NCBI RefSeq assembly: GCF_009720835.1 | Contig: NZ_WNKZ01000025.1 | Location: 1-64,000, forward strand | DNA length: 64,000 nt | Source of the DNA: Pseudoduganella buxea | GTDB taxonomy: Bacteria; Pseudomonadota; Gammaproteobacteria; Burkholderiales; Burkholderiaceae_D | Direction: 5' to 3' | Shown here: positions 8,116 to 18,023 of the stretch, piece after piece | Layout of the letters: each line of letters starts with the position of its first letter | Position numbering within the stretch: position 1 is the stretch's first letter | Notes under the pieces: generated by a model | Database searches by the model: none | The model's input: only the letters and a program-made list of their open reading frames with translations | What the model was told of the DNA's origin: nothing | Position numbers and translations under genes: made by a program

Positions 8116-10203
8116 TTGGCAGCTCCCGCCCCGTCAACCCTGCTTTCGTCCGTCGTCCGGACGGCCCGGCTGCGCCGCTGGGCGGCGGCTCTGCTGCTGT
8201 GCCCTGCCCTGGCGTTCGGCGAGGACACGCTGGCCACGCGCCTGGACGACGCGGGGGCCAAGGCGCGTTCCGTGCCGGACCAGGCCCTGCGCGAGTTGCG
8301 CGCCATGGCCGGCGAAGTGGCCACCGCGCCGCCGGCATTGCGGGCGGACTTCCTGTATTTTTCCAGCACGGCCGAGCGCACGGCCGGCGACGTGCCCCGC
8401 GCCCTGGCGCTGGCCGACGAGCTGGTGGCGTTCGGCGAACGGCAAGGCGACGACGTGGCGCTCGTCAAGGGCCTGCTGGAGCGCGCCAATGCCCAGTGGA
8501 TGCTGGGCAAGGTGCCGGCCTCGCACGCGACATCGCTGCAGGCCGAACGCGTGGCCCGGCGCATCGCCGACGTGGCCGTCAAGGTGCAAAGTGCCATCAG
8601 CGCCGGCCAGGCGTACCAGGAACAGGGCAATTATCCGGCCGGCCTGGCCAGGCTGCAGGGCGCCGTGGACCTGGCGCGCCAGATCGAGGGCGACACGGCG
8701 CCGCTGGGGAACAGCCTGTACGCGCTGGTGTGGCTGTACCTGAACATGGGACAGCTCGACAAGGCCGCCGAAGCCCAGCGCGAATCGCTGCTGCTGGCCC
8801 GGGCGGCCGAATCGCCGGCCCGCATCGCCGTGGCGCTGGGCACGGAATATGCGCTGGCAATCGAACAGAAGGCGTTCCGGCGCGCGCGCCGTGCCCTGCT
8901 CGAAGCGCTCGGCCTGGAACGCAGCATCGGCGCACGCCAGATGACGGCCACCACCCTGGTCTACCTGTCCGACTCCTACCTGAAGGAGCGAAAGTTCCAG
9001 GAAGCGCGCACCTATGGCGCGCAGGCGCTGCAGGCGGCCATCGACGTCAACAGCGTCAGCGATATCGCCACGGCCCGCGTCAACCTGGGCCAGGCCTACC
9101 TGGGCCTTGGCCTGCTGGCCGAAGGCAAGCGGCACGTCGATGCCGGCCTCGCCACCTATGAAAAACAGGGCGACAAGCCGGAGCTGCAGGCCGTGCTGCT
9201 CGAATACGGCGGCGCGCTGGAGCACGCGGGCGACTACCGCGGCGCCATCGGCGCCTATCACCGCGAGCGCGACATCGCCCGCGAGATGTTCGCCGACGAA
9301 CGCCGGGCTGCCGTGCTGGAGCTGCAGGAAAAATACGATGCCGAGCGCACGCAGCGCCAGATCGAAGCGCTGCGCCGCGACAACCGGGCGGCCGGCGCGG
9401 AACTGGAACACCGCCGGCTGCAACAGCGCATCTGGTGGCTGCTGGCCGGTGCGTGCGCGCTGGCCGCCGCCACCGTCGCGCTGATGTACCGCAAGGTGCG
9501 CCAGGCCAACGCCCGCCTGGCAGAAAGGAATGTGGAACTGAAGCGCCAGGGTTCGCTCGATCCGCTCACCGGCTTGTACAACCGTCGTCACTTCCAGGCA
9601 TTCATGGCGGCAGGCCAGGAGGGCGGCGGGCGCCGCGCCACGGACGGCGACACCGTGGGCGCGCTGTTCCTGCTGGACGTGGACCATTTCAAGCACGTCA
9701 ACGATACCTTCGGCCATGCGGCCGGCGACGAGGTGCTCAAGCTGATCGCCGCCGGCCTGCGCGAGGCGCTGCGCGAGACCGATATGATCGTGCGCTGGGG
9801 CGGCGAGGAATTCCTCGTCTTCCTGCCCGCCGTGGCGCGCGCCGGCCTGGACGACGTGGCGCGCCGCATCCTGTACGGCATCTCGTCAAGAACCGTGGCG
9901 TACCAGGGCGCAGTCATTCCCGTCAACGTCTCGGTCGGCTTCGCGCCCTATCCGCTCATGGCAGGCACGACGCCGCTGGCCTGGGAACGGGTGGTCAACC
10001 TGGCCGACATGGCCCTGTACCTGGCCAAGTCCAATGGCCGCAACCGCGCCGTCGGCGTGCGCGGCTTCCCCGGCCTGGACCGTACCACGGTGGAAGCGGT
10101 CGAAGCCGACCTGGAACACGCGTGGCACGCGGGCTTCGTGGACCTCGCCGTGGTGCCGGGCGGCGCGCCCGGCGAGGCCCGGCCGGAAGGACGAACGGAC
10201 TAG
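8116..10203 (+). CDS. diguanylate cyclase with TPR sensor region (GGEEF, I-site present)
   Basis: Makes cyclic di-GMP from two GTP. I place the start at TTG 8116, 7 nt after an AGGA ribosome site, giving 695 residues; there is no ATG nearby. Layout: N-terminal signal/anchor (WAAALLLCPALAFG), a periplasmic helical region of TPR-like repeats up to about residue 400, a coiled coil, one transmembrane helix (IWWLLAGACALAAATVALMY), then a GGDEF domain with SLDPLTGLYNRR, DVDHFKHVNDTFGH and active-site GGEEF. RETD five residues before GGEEF is an intact inhibitory I-site, so product feedback is expected. Converges on the OsmC-YcaO gene with interlocked stop codons. Confidence 0.9.
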   Translation: MAAPAPSTLLSSVVRTARLRRWAAALLLCPALAFGEDTLATRLDDAGAKARSVPDQALRELRAMAGEVATAPPALRADFLYFSSTAERTAGDVPRALALADELVAFGERQGDDVALVKGLLERANAQWMLGKVPASHATSLQAERVARRIADVAVKVQSAISAGQAYQEQGNYPAGLARLQGAVDLARQIEGDTAPLGNSLYALVWLYLNMGQLDKAAEAQRESLLLARAAESPARIAVALGTEYALAIEQKAFRRARRALLEALGLERSIGARQMTATTLVYLSDSYLKERKFQEARTYGAQALQAAIDVNSVSDIATARVNLGQAYLGLGLLAEGKRHVDAGLATYEKQGDKPELQAVLLEYGGALEHAGDYRGAIGAYHRERDIAREMFADERRAAVLELQEKYDAERTQRQIEALRRDNRAAGAELEHRRLQQRIWWLLAGACALAAATVALMYRKVRQANARLAERNVELKRQGSLDPLTGLYNRRHFQAFMAAGQEGGGRRATDGDTVGALFLLDVDHFKHVNDTFGHAAGDEVLKLIAAGLREALRETDMIVRWGGEEFLVFLPAVARAGLDDVARRILYGISSRTVAYQGAVIPVNVSVGFAPYPLMAGTTPLAWERVVNLADMALYLAKSNGRNRAVGVRGFPGLDRTTVEAVEADLEHAWHAGFVDLAVVPGGAPGEARPEGRTD

Positions 10204-12398
10204 CCGCCCGCTGCCGCCCTGGCCCGCGCCGCATGCAGCTTCCGGTAGCTGTCGATCAGGCGGTCGTGCCGGTCCAGGCCCTCCAGCGCCATGCTGGTGG
10301 GCGTCAAGCCGTGGAAACGCACGCTGCCATCGACGGAGCCCAGCACCGCATCCATCCGCGCATCGCCGTACATGCGGCGGAAATTGGCGACGTAGTCTTC
10401 CAGCGCCAGCTCGTCGTCCAACGTCACCGTCAGCACCGCATCCATGGCCTGGTAGAACAGGCGGCGTTCGACCGTGTTGTCGTTGTACTGAAGGAAGGCG
10501 CTGACCAGGTCCTGCGCATCCTCGAACTGCTTCAGGGCCAGGTGGACCAATAGTTTCAGTTCCAGCACCGTCAGCTGGCCCCACTCCGTGTTCTCGTCGA
10601 ATTCGACACCGATCAGGGTGGCAATATCGGCGTATTCATCCAGCTCGTTGTTCTCCAGGCGCTCCAGCAGGTCGGCCAGGGCCGCGTCATCCAGGCGGTG
10701 CAGGTTCAGGATGTCGGCGCGGAACAGCAGCGATTTATTGGTGTTGTCCCACACCAGGTCTTCCACCGGATACACCTCCGAGTAGCCTGGCACGACGATG
10801 CGGCAGGCGACGGCGCCCAGCTGGTCGTACACGGCCGTGTAGACTTCCTTGCCCATGCCTTCCAGCAGGCCCAGCAAGGTGGCCGCTTCCTCGGCGTTGG
10901 CGTTCTCGCCGTGTGCGGAGAAATCCCACTCGACGAACGCGTGATCGGCCTTGGCGCTGAAGAAGCGCCACGACACGACGCCGCTCGAATCGATGAAGTG
11001 CTCGACGAAGTTGTTCGGCTCCGTCACGGCGTTGCTGGCGAACGTGGGCGGCGGCAGGTCGTTCAGGCCTTCGAAGCTGCGCCCCTGCAGCAGTTCCGTC
11101 AGGCTGCGCTCGAGCGCCACCTCGAAGCTGGGGTGGGCGCCGAACGAGGCGAACACGCCGCCCGTGCGCGGGTTCATCAGGGTCACGCACATCACGGGGT
11201 AGGTGCCGCCCAGCGACGCGTCCTTGACCAGCACGGGGAAGCCCTGCTCTTCCAGGCCCTGGATGCCGGCGACGATGCCGGGGTATTTCGCCAGCACGTC
11301 CTGCGGCACGTCCGGCAGGGCCAGTTCGCCCTCCAGGATTTCGCGCTTGACGGCACGCTCGAAGATCTCCGACAGGCACTGCACCTGGGCCTCGGCCAGC
11401 GTATTACCGGCGCTCATGCCGTTGCTGACGTACAGGTTTTCCAGCAGGTTGGAGGGGAAGTACACGGTGGCGCCGTCGGACTGGCGGGTGAACGGCAGCG
11501 AGCAGATGCCCCGCGCCGCGTTGCCGGAATTGGTGTCGACCAGGTGCGAGGCGCGCAGTTCGTCGTCCGGGTCGTAGATGTCGAGGCAGTACTCGTCCAG
11601 GATTTCCTTCGGCAGCGCGTCCTTCGGGCCGGGCTGGAACCAGCGCTCGTTCGGGTAGTGCACGAAGGGCGCGTTGGCGATCTCCTCGCCCCAGTAGGCG
11701 CCGCCGTAGAAGTGGTTGCAGTTCAGGCGCTCGATGAATTCGCCCAGGGCCGACGCCAGCGCGCTTTCCTTCGTCGCGCCCTTGCCGTTGGTGAAGCACA
11801 TGGGCGAATGGGCGTCGCGGATATGCAGCGACCATACATTGGGCACGATATTGCGCCACGACGCGATCTCGATCTTCATGCCCAGGCCGGCCAGCAGGCC
11901 GGACATGTTGGCGATGGTTTCTTCCAGCGGCAGGTCCTTGCCTTCGATGAAGGTGCGCGCGCCGGCCGGCGCCAGGGTCAGGAGGGCCTGCGCGTCCGCG
12001 TCCAGGTTCTCCACTTCCTCGATGACGAACTCGGGGCCTTCCTGCACCACTTTCTTCACCGTGCAGCGCTCGATCGAGCGCAGGATGCCCTGGCGGTCCT
12101 TGTCCGAGATATCGGCCGGCAGCTCGACCTGGATCTTGAAGATCTGGCGGTAGCGGTTCTCCGGATCGACGATATTGTTCTGCGACAGGCGGATATTCTC
12201 CGTCGGGATATTGCGGGTATTGCAGTACAACTTCACGAAATACGCCGCGCACAGGGCCGACGAGGCCAGGAAGTAGTCGAACGGGCCGGGTGCCGAGCCG
12301 TCGCCCTTGTAGCGGATCGGCTGGTCGGCGATCACCGTGAAGTCGTCGAACTTCGCTTCCAGACGCAGCTTGTCGAGAAAGTTGACCTTGATTTCCAT
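10200..12398 (-). CDS. OsmC-domain/YcaO-domain fusion protein
   Basis: 732 residues from ATG 12398 (AGGA ribosome site 9 nt upstream). Residues 1 to about 150 are an OsmC/Ohr-like domain (IKVNFLDKLRLEAKF; DYFLASSALCAAYFV), and the rest is a YcaO domain with the ATP-site helices KGATKESALASALGEFIERL and LSEIFERAVKRE (E-x-x-E pattern). YcaO enzymes use ATP to activate amide backbones; E. coli YcaO is linked to RimO-dependent beta-methylthiolation of ribosomal protein S12. The OsmC fusion is a known arrangement in proteobacteria, but its substrate is not established. No peptide-natural-product genes are nearby, so a housekeeping role is more likely than bacteriocin synthesis. Confidence 0.87.
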   Translation of the reverse strand: MEIKVNFLDKLRLEAKFDDFTVIADQPIRYKGDGSAPGPFDYFLASSALCAAYFVKLYCNTRNIPTENIRLSQNNIVDPENRYRQIFKIQVELPADISDKDRQGILRSIERCTVKKVVQEGPEFVIEEVENLDADAQALLTLAPAGARTFIEGKDLPLEETIANMSGLLAGLGMKIEIASWRNIVPNVWSLHIRDAHSPMCFTNGKGATKESALASALGEFIERLNCNHFYGGAYWGEEIANAPFVHYPNERWFQPGPKDALPKEILDEYCLDIYDPDDELRASHLVDTNSGNAARGICSLPFTRQSDGATVYFPSNLLENLYVSNGMSAGNTLAEAQVQCLSEIFERAVKREILEGELALPDVPQDVLAKYPGIVAGIQGLEEQGFPVLVKDASLGGTYPVMCVTLMNPRTGGVFASFGAHPSFEVALERSLTELLQGRSFEGLNDLPPPTFASNAVTEPNNFVEHFIDSSGVVSWRFFSAKADHAFVEWDFSAHGENANAEEAATLLGLLEGMGKEVYTAVYDQLGAVACRIVVPGYSEVYPVEDLVWDNTNKSLLFRADILNLHRLDDAALADLLERLENNELDEYADIATLIGVEFDENTEWGQLTVLELKLLVHLALKQFEDAQDLVSAFLQYNDNTVERRLFYQAMDAVLTVTLDDELALEDYVANFRRMYGDARMDAVLGSVDGSVRFHGLTPTSMALEGLDRHDRLIDSYRKLHAARARAAAGG

Positions 12399-12571
12399 GA
12401 GAGTAGTCCTGTTGGTATGACGGTGCGGCGGCGATGATCCGCGCAGGGGCCGACAGTGTACATGATCGGGCTTCCGTGCACGTAAGCACCGGGTAAGCAA
12501 GCCACCCTACTATCCGACCATGGCTGCATGGCACCACCTGGCTGCGCCACATAAAAAACATTGGAGACAAT

Positions 12572-12940
12572 ATGGAACAAGACGTCCTGCAACGGGTCAA
12601 GAACGACCCCAATTACCAGAAGCTGGTCAAGACACGCTCGCGCTACGGCTGGAAGCTGACGTGGGCCGTGATGATCGCCTACTACGGCTTCACGGCCCTG
12701 AATGCCTTCGACAAGGAGTTCATGGCGGCCAAGATCGGCGACGGCGTCATGTCGCGCGGCGTGCCGCTGGGCCTGGCCGTGATCCTGTTCACGGTGGCCG
12801 TCACGGCCATCTACGTGCGCCGCGCCAACCGTGAATTCGACGCGCTGACCGAGGCCATCCACGCCAACGCCGCGTTTGCACCGTCGTCGCAAGCCGCGGC
12901 AGCGGCCAGCGCAGCCCGTGCCGAAGAGGTGCGCGCATGA
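12572..12940 (+). CDS. yjcH: DUF485 membrane protein of the acetate permease operon
   Basis: 122 residues, two transmembrane helices ([18 protein letters not shown] and [20 protein letters not shown]), the DUF485/YjcH layout. Strong ribosome site TTGGAGAC before ATG 12572. The stop overlaps the actP start by four bases (ATGA at 12937-12940), so the two are translationally coupled, as in E. coli acs-yjcH-actP. Its exact role is unknown; it accompanies the acetate symporter. Confidence 0.9.
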   Translation: MEQDVLQRVKNDPNYQKLVKTRSRYGWKLTWAVMIAYYGFTALNAFDKEFMAAKIGDGVMSRGVPLGLAVILFTVAVTAIYVRRANREFDALTEAIHANAAFAPSSQAAAAASAARAEEVRA

Positions 12941-14622
12941 TGCACGCTTCCCGCCCCGCCGTCCGCGCTGCCGTTCGTTCCACGGCTGCGCTGGCATTGC
13001 TGGCCGCAGCCGGCGCCGCCGTGGCCGCGCCCGACCTGGGCCAGTCCGTCAAGCAGGCCACCAACTGGACGGCCATCCTCATGTTCAGCGCCTTCGTGCT
13101 GATGACGCTGTTTATCACCAAGTGGGCCGCCAAGCGCACCCGCTCGGCGTCGGACTTCTACACGGCCGGTGGCGGCATCACGGGCTTCCAGAACGGCCTG
13201 GCCATTGCCGGCGACTTCATGTCCGCCGCTTCCTTCCTGGGTATTTCCGCCGCCGTGTTCATCAACGGCTTCGACGGCCTGATCTACGCCATCGGCTTCC
13301 TCGTCGGCTGGCCCGTGCTGACCTTCCTGATGGCCGAGCGGCTGCGCAACCTGGGCCGCTTCACCTTTGCCGACGTGGCGGCCTACCGCTTCGCCCAGAA
13401 GCCGGTGCGCCTGTTCGCCGCCTCCGGCACGCTGGTCGTCGTGCTGTTCTACCTGATCGCCCAGATGGTGGGCGCCGGCCAGCTGATCAAGCTGCTGTTC
13501 GGCCTGGACTACTGGATCGCCGTCGTGCTCGTCGGCGTGCTGATGATGGTCTACGTGCTGTTCGGCGGCATGACGGCCACCACCTGGGTACAGATCATCA
13601 AGGCCGTGATGCTGCTGGGCGCCACCAGCTACATGGCATTCGCCGTGCTGGCCCTGCATGACTTCAGCCCGTCCGCGCTGTTCGGCAAGGCCGTCGAAGT
13701 GCACGCCAAGGGCGATTCCATCATGGGCCCCGGCGGCTTCATCAAGGACCCCATTTCCGGCATCTCGTTTGGCATGGCGCTGATGTTCGGCACGGCCGGC
13801 CTGCCGCACATCCTGATGCGCTTCTTCACCGTCCCCAGCGCCAAGGAAGCACGCAAGTCGGTGCTGTGGGCCACGACGTGGATCGGCTACTTCTATGTGC
13901 TGGTGTTTATCATCGGCTTCGGCGCCATCGTCCTGGTCGGCACCAGCGCCGACTTCAAGGACGGCGCCGGCAAGCTGCTGGGCGGCGACAATATGGCGGC
14001 CGTGCACCTGGCCAAGGCCGTCGGCGGCGACATCTTCCTCGGCTTCATTTCCGCCGTGGCCTTCGCCACCATCCTGGCCGTCGTGGCCGGCCTGACCCTG
14101 TCGGGCGCATCGGCCGTGTCGCATGACCTGTACGCCACCGTCATCAAGAAAGGCAAGCCGGCGCCGGGCAGCGAACTGCGCGTGTCGAAGTTCACCACCA
14201 TCGTGCTCGGTGTCATCGCCGTGCTGCTGGGCATCGTGTTCGAGAAGCAGAACGTCGCCTTCATGGTGTCGCTGGCCTTCGCCATTGCCGCCTCGGCCAA
14301 CTTCCCCGTGCTGTTCATGTCCGTCCTGTGGAGCAAGTGCACGACGCGCGGCGCCACCGTGGGCGGCTTCCTCGGCCTGTTCACGGCCGTCGCACTGACG
14401 GTGCTGTCGAAATCCGTGTGGGTCGACGTCTTCCACAACGCCACGGCCATCTTCCCCTACACGTCGCCGGCGCTGTTCTCGATGACGGTCGGCTTCGTCG
14501 GCATCTGGCTGTTCTCGGTCACGGACAAGAGCCCCCGCGCCGCCATCGACAAGGCCGGCTTCGAGGCGCAGGAAATCCGCTCGGAGACGGGCATCGGCGC
14601 TTCCGGCGCGCACGCGCACTGA
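12937..14622 (+). CDS. actP: cation/acetate symporter ActP
   Basis: Sodium:solute symporter family protein that imports acetate and other short monocarboxylates. 561 residues: signal peptide ending AAGAAVAAP, then about 13 transmembrane helices, with the SSS-type segments [20 protein letters not shown] and [20 protein letters not shown]. Starts at an ATGA overlap with yjcH. A GC hairpin plus T-run follows. No acs gene is adjacent here; the acetate-kinase-like gene at 16375 is on the other strand. Confidence 0.95.
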   Translation: MMHASRPAVRAAVRSTAALALLAAAGAAVAAPDLGQSVKQATNWTAILMFSAFVLMTLFITKWAAKRTRSASDFYTAGGGITGFQNGLAIAGDFMSAASFLGISAAVFINGFDGLIYAIGFLVGWPVLTFLMAERLRNLGRFTFADVAAYRFAQKPVRLFAASGTLVVVLFYLIAQMVGAGQLIKLLFGLDYWIAVVLVGVLMMVYVLFGGMTATTWVQIIKAVMLLGATSYMAFAVLALHDFSPSALFGKAVEVHAKGDSIMGPGGFIKDPISGISFGMALMFGTAGLPHILMRFFTVPSAKEARKSVLWATTWIGYFYVLVFIIGFGAIVLVGTSADFKDGAGKLLGGDNMAAVHLAKAVGGDIFLGFISAVAFATILAVVAGLTLSGASAVSHDLYATVIKKGKPAPGSELRVSKFTTIVLGVIAVLLGIVFEKQNVAFMVSLAFAIAASANFPVLFMSVLWSKCTTRGATVGGFLGLFTAVALTVLSKSVWVDVFHNATAIFPYTSPALFSMTVGFVGIWLFSVTDKSPRAAIDKAGFEAQEIRSETGIGASGAHAH

Positions 14623-14666
14623 CGTTGCATCGGCGCCGTCAGGCCGGACGACGGCGCAACGGCAGC

Positions 14667-14706
14667 AAGGGCTGGGTCCTGTACGGGGCCCGGCCCTTTT
14701 CGTTTT
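14667..14706 (+). terminator. intrinsic terminator after actP
   Basis: AAGGGCTGGG (14667-14676) pairs with CCCGGCCCTT (14689-14698, one G-T pair) and is followed by TTTTCGTTTT. Confidence 0.75.
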
Positions 14707-14770
14707 CGCCACTGCCGCGGGCAAGCCGCCAAGCGGACCGTGCAGGCCAAGGACCCTGCCGCGCCGCGAT

Positions 14771-16378
14771 TCAAGGACGCGCTCTGTCCCATGCGGCGCC
14801 GAGCTTTCGATCGAGCCCGTACACATCTTCCAGGAATGTCACGGTGCCGTCGTCCTGCGCCACCGCCGTGGCATAGAAGATCACCACCGGTACCGGTGTC
14901 TGCAGTTGAACCACCCGAACCGCGCCCGGCGCCATTGCCCGCGCCACCGCGTCGGCATGCCAATGAACCGGGTCGGCCAGCACGAAGCCGGCAAGCGCGG
15001 CGGGGTCCTCCACGCGGATGCAGCCATGACTGAAATCGCGCCGCGCGGCATCGAACAGTTCACGTGCGGGGGTGCCATGAAGATAGATATTCATGGCGTT
15101 CGGCAAGCCGAATTTGACGGGACCCAGTGCATTCGATGGACCCGGCCGCTGGCGTATCCGCAGCGTGCCGCTACGCAACGCGGCCAGATCGGCCCGGCCC
15201 GTGCCCTGTGCGCCAGTGCCCACCAGCTCCATGTCGTGCCGCCGCAGGTAACCCGCATCGCGTGCCAGGCGTGGCAGCAATTCGTGGATGGCGATACTGC
15301 GCGGAACATTCCAGTAGGGATTGAATTCCACATATCGCATCGTGCCGATGAATACGGGCGTGGGTGTGCCCGCGGCCTTGCCGACGATTACGCGCATATC
15401 CAGCAAGGGGCGGCCGCCCTGCTCGCGCCGGTCGATGGCCCACAGGCGATAGGACGGCAGGTTCACGACGACCAGGCGCCCCAAGGGCAGCGGCGGCAGC
15501 CAGCGCAGGCGTTCCATCGCCAGTGCGATCTGCCGCACGCGCTGCCGCAGCGGCACGTTGAGCGCCGCCACCGTGGCGGGGCCGGCCACGCCGTCCTCGC
15601 GCAGCCCATGACGGCGCTGGAACGCCATGACGGCGGCGGCCACCTGATCGGAGTAGCGGCCATCGGCGACCTCGGCAGCGCTCGGCGGCAAATCGCCCAG
15701 TTCGGCCAGCCGGCGGGCCAGCGCGCCGGCGCCGTCGTCACCCGCTGCAAGGGGGCGCCCTGCCGGCAAGGTCACGGCCGTATCGCCGCCGGCGGCCATT
15801 GCGCGGTGACGCTGCAGCGCGGTACGCAGCCGGCCATAAATCGCCAGCGTTGGCGCCGCATTGGCGCGCAGCTCTTCCAGCCGGCCAAGCGCCAGGGCAC
15901 CCTCGAGCAGCGCCGCAGCGTCGAACGCGGCCGCCGGGCGAGGGTCGGCAGAGCGCACCGTGCCGCGCGTGCGCCCGGCGTGCAAATCGGTGATATAGCG
16001 CAGCATGGCACCGGTCAAGGCGATGTCGTGGCGGGCCGCGTCACCGGCTCCCCCGTCACCAGCGCCTGGCAGGGGGCGCAGGCGGTAATCGGCAGGCTCC
16101 AGGCCATCGTCGTCGGCGTGCACGAGCATCGCCAGCGCCGCCTGCGCGTCTGCGGTGGATGTCCAGGCCGGGACCCCGCCACGCAGCGCATAGAAGCGCT
16201 GCGTGGCGGCGGCTTCGTGGCCCGCCTCCACGCCTGCCGTCGGCAGTTCCGCCAGCAGCCGGCGCAACTGCGGCGCATTGTCCGGCGCCAGCGCGACGGA
16301 TGCGCCGGCGGCCCAGGCAAGCATCCATGCAACGAAGACGCGCCGGCCGGAGCGGGTCATCTTGCTCCGCGCCATCAT
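14771..16378 (-). CDS. L,D-transpeptidase (YcbB/LdtD-like)
   Basis: Forms 3-3 cross-links in peptidoglycan, in the periplasm. 535 residues from ATG 16378, whose ATGA overlaps the stop of the upstream kinase gene; ATG 16360 (MTRSGRR), preceded by GGAG, is an alternative. Signal peptide VAWMLAWAAGASVALA, an N-terminal helical scaffold domain, a PG_binding_1 repeat (AVMAFQRRHGLREDGVAGPA), then the YkuD catalytic domain with IYLHGTP and SHGCIRVEDP, whose Cys is the nucleophile. The size and the insertion between binding and catalytic parts match YcbB rather than the short ErfK/YbiS enzymes. Its coupling to a kinase gene is unusual. Confidence 0.9.
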   Translation of the reverse strand: MMARSKMTRSGRRVFVAWMLAWAAGASVALAPDNAPQLRRLLAELPTAGVEAGHEAAATQRFYALRGGVPAWTSTADAQAALAMLVHADDDGLEPADYRLRPLPGAGDGGAGDAARHDIALTGAMLRYITDLHAGRTRGTVRSADPRPAAAFDAAALLEGALALGRLEELRANAAPTLAIYGRLRTALQRHRAMAAGGDTAVTLPAGRPLAAGDDGAGALARRLAELGDLPPSAAEVADGRYSDQVAAAVMAFQRRHGLREDGVAGPATVAALNVPLRQRVRQIALAMERLRWLPPLPLGRLVVVNLPSYRLWAIDRREQGGRPLLDMRVIVGKAAGTPTPVFIGTMRYVEFNPYWNVPRSIAIHELLPRLARDAGYLRRHDMELVGTGAQGTGRADLAALRSGTLRIRQRPGPSNALGPVKFGLPNAMNIYLHGTPARELFDAARRDFSHGCIRVEDPAALAGFVLADPVHWHADAVARAMAPGAVRVVQLQTPVPVVIFYATAVAQDDGTVTFLEDVYGLDRKLGAAWDRARP

Positions 16379-17631
16379 GCGACCGGCGTGCCCGGCCCGC
16401 GCACCGTGGCCGGGTGCGCCAGGGGCGACGTCAGCACCATGCAGTCGCGCGACATCACCCACTCCTCGCACGTGGCTTCGATCGCCACGGTGACCGTACT
16501 GCCCGCCGGGCTGATGCAGCGTGCGTTGGATGCGTCAAGGCGGGCATCGAGCTGCACGCCGAGCCCGCCCAGCGCCGCGCAGATGCGCTGCCGCAGCAGC
16601 GTATCGTGCTCGCCGACGCCGCCGGTGAAGACGAGGATGTCCAGTCCGCCAAGCACCGCCGCGATGGCACCGACCTCGCGCACGACCTGGCGTACGTACA
16701 AGGCCAGCGCCGCACCGGCCCGCTCGGCAGCCGGGCCGCCCTGCGTTTCGCGGCGCAGCAGCACCTGGGGATCGGCGGACGCGCCTGACACACCGAGCAG
16801 TCCGGCCTCTTCGTGCAGCAGGCGGTCCAGTGCGGCCGTATCGCCAAGCTCGCGCAGCAGGTGGCGCATGGCCTCCGGCGGCAGCGCACCCGCGCCGGTG
16901 CCGGTCATCAGGCCGTCCGCCGGCGACAGCCCCGGGCTGACGGCGACACTGCGCAGGCGCAGCATGCCGCACAGGCTGGCAGTACTGCCGAGGTGGGCGG
17001 CGATGACGCGGCCACGTGCCCGCGCGCCGAAACGGCGCGGCAGCATCATGGCGAGGTACTCGAAGGACAGCCCATGGCAGCCGTTTCGGCGCAGGCCGGC
17101 TTCCCAGTACCGGTGCGGCAGCGGCAGCATCCGTTCGGCCAGCGGCAACGTACGGTGGAACCATGTGTCGAATGAGGCAACCTGCGGCACGCCCGGCCAG
17201 CGGGCGGCGACCACGCGCGCCATGCGCAGCGCATCGCGCTGGTATCGCGGCACCGGTTCGGGCGCCGCCTCCAGCGCGTCCAGCGAACGGTCATCGAGCC
17301 GCAGCGCGGCGCCATCCAGCCCGCCAGCCACCGGCAGCCGGTAGCCGATCGCGCGCAGGGTTCGATTGCCCAGCCACGCCTCGGAGCGCGCCAACAGGCA
17401 GGCGACGGCGCCCAGGAAGGGATCGGCAGCCGGCGCCAGGTCGCTGCTGCCACCCTCGCTGTCGCGCCAGCGCGAATCGGCGCCTCCGATGTCGGTGACG
17501 CTGCCGCGCCACAGCGGTCGCTGCGCCGGCAGCGGCGTGCATGCGTCAAAGATCGCGCTCTTCAGGCTGGCAGTGCCTGCATTGAGCAGCAGCAGTGCCT
17601 CGCTGTCGGGCTGGCGGGTCGTATCGTCCAT
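16375..17631 (-). CDS. divergent acetate kinase-family protein lacking an active-site Arg
   Basis: ASKHA-fold acetate/propionate kinase relative, 418 residues from ATG 17631 (an in-frame TTG at 17655 is less likely). Recognisable motifs: LLLNAGTASLKSAIF (canonical LNCGSSSLK), GYRLPVAGG, FDTWFHRTLP (FDTAFH), RNGCHGLSFEYLA (YGFHGTSH) and FTGGVGEHD (FTGGIGEN). The canonical MGTRxGxxDP loop is MTGTGAGALPP, so the catalytic Arg (Arg241 in the Methanosarcina enzyme) is Gly, and the LHNP His region is also altered. It may have weak or changed activity. Overlaps the L,D-transpeptidase start (ATGA). No pta gene is nearby. Confidence 0.8.
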   Translation of the reverse strand: MDDTTRQPDSEALLLLNAGTASLKSAIFDACTPLPAQRPLWRGSVTDIGGADSRWRDSEGGSSDLAPAADPFLGAVACLLARSEAWLGNRTLRAIGYRLPVAGGLDGAALRLDDRSLDALEAAPEPVPRYQRDALRMARVVAARWPGVPQVASFDTWFHRTLPLAERMLPLPHRYWEAGLRRNGCHGLSFEYLAMMLPRRFGARARGRVIAAHLGSTASLCGMLRLRSVAVSPGLSPADGLMTGTGAGALPPEAMRHLLRELGDTAALDRLLHEEAGLLGVSGASADPQVLLRRETQGGPAAERAGAALALYVRQVVREVGAIAAVLGGLDILVFTGGVGEHDTLLRQRICAALGGLGVQLDARLDASNARCISPAGSTVTVAIEATCEEWVMSRDCMVLTSPLAHPATVRGPGTPVA

Positions 17632-17695
17632 GGCAGGTATCCGGTAATGGTACAAAACAGCTTACGCCATCGCTGCCACGGCGGGGGGCACCCGC

Positions 17696-17709
17696 TTGAT
17701 CCTGGTCAA
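17696..17709 (-). promoter_or_regulatory. FNR/ANR-like box upstream of the acetate-kinase-like gene
   Basis: TTGATCCTGGTCAA matches the FNR/ANR consensus TTGAT-N4-ATCAA at nine of ten defined bases. Its centre is about 71 bp upstream of the chosen kinase ATG. No good -10 at the ideal distance was found. The remainder of 17632-18023 contains no gene I can support. Confidence 0.4.
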
Positions 17710-18023
17710 ATCGCGCCGCACCGGCAAGTCTCGCCAGGTACGACGAGTTGGTTGGGCGCGACGGCACGTCGGATCGCGATGCGACGCGCCGTGGCGTCGC
17801 CTTGCGTTGCGTACCGGACAATACGCCCGCTCCTTGACGCATCTCAGCTTCCCCGGACGGTGCGACCCGGCCTGCCTTGCTCGCGGCTACCCTGTCAGGA
17901 GGGAGGGCGGCCGCTGTCATCGTCGGCGCGTGCGATGGCTGCACACCGACCGCTACCCAGGCGACATGCAGCACTTGCGGCATCGACCGCGTTTTCACGC
18001 AACCAATTCTCAAGGAGAGGGAC

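Noticed and set aside
12520-12560. Sigma54-like TGGCAC sequence upstream of yjcH
   Set aside because: GG to GC spacing is 9 or 12, not 10, and no activator site is near.
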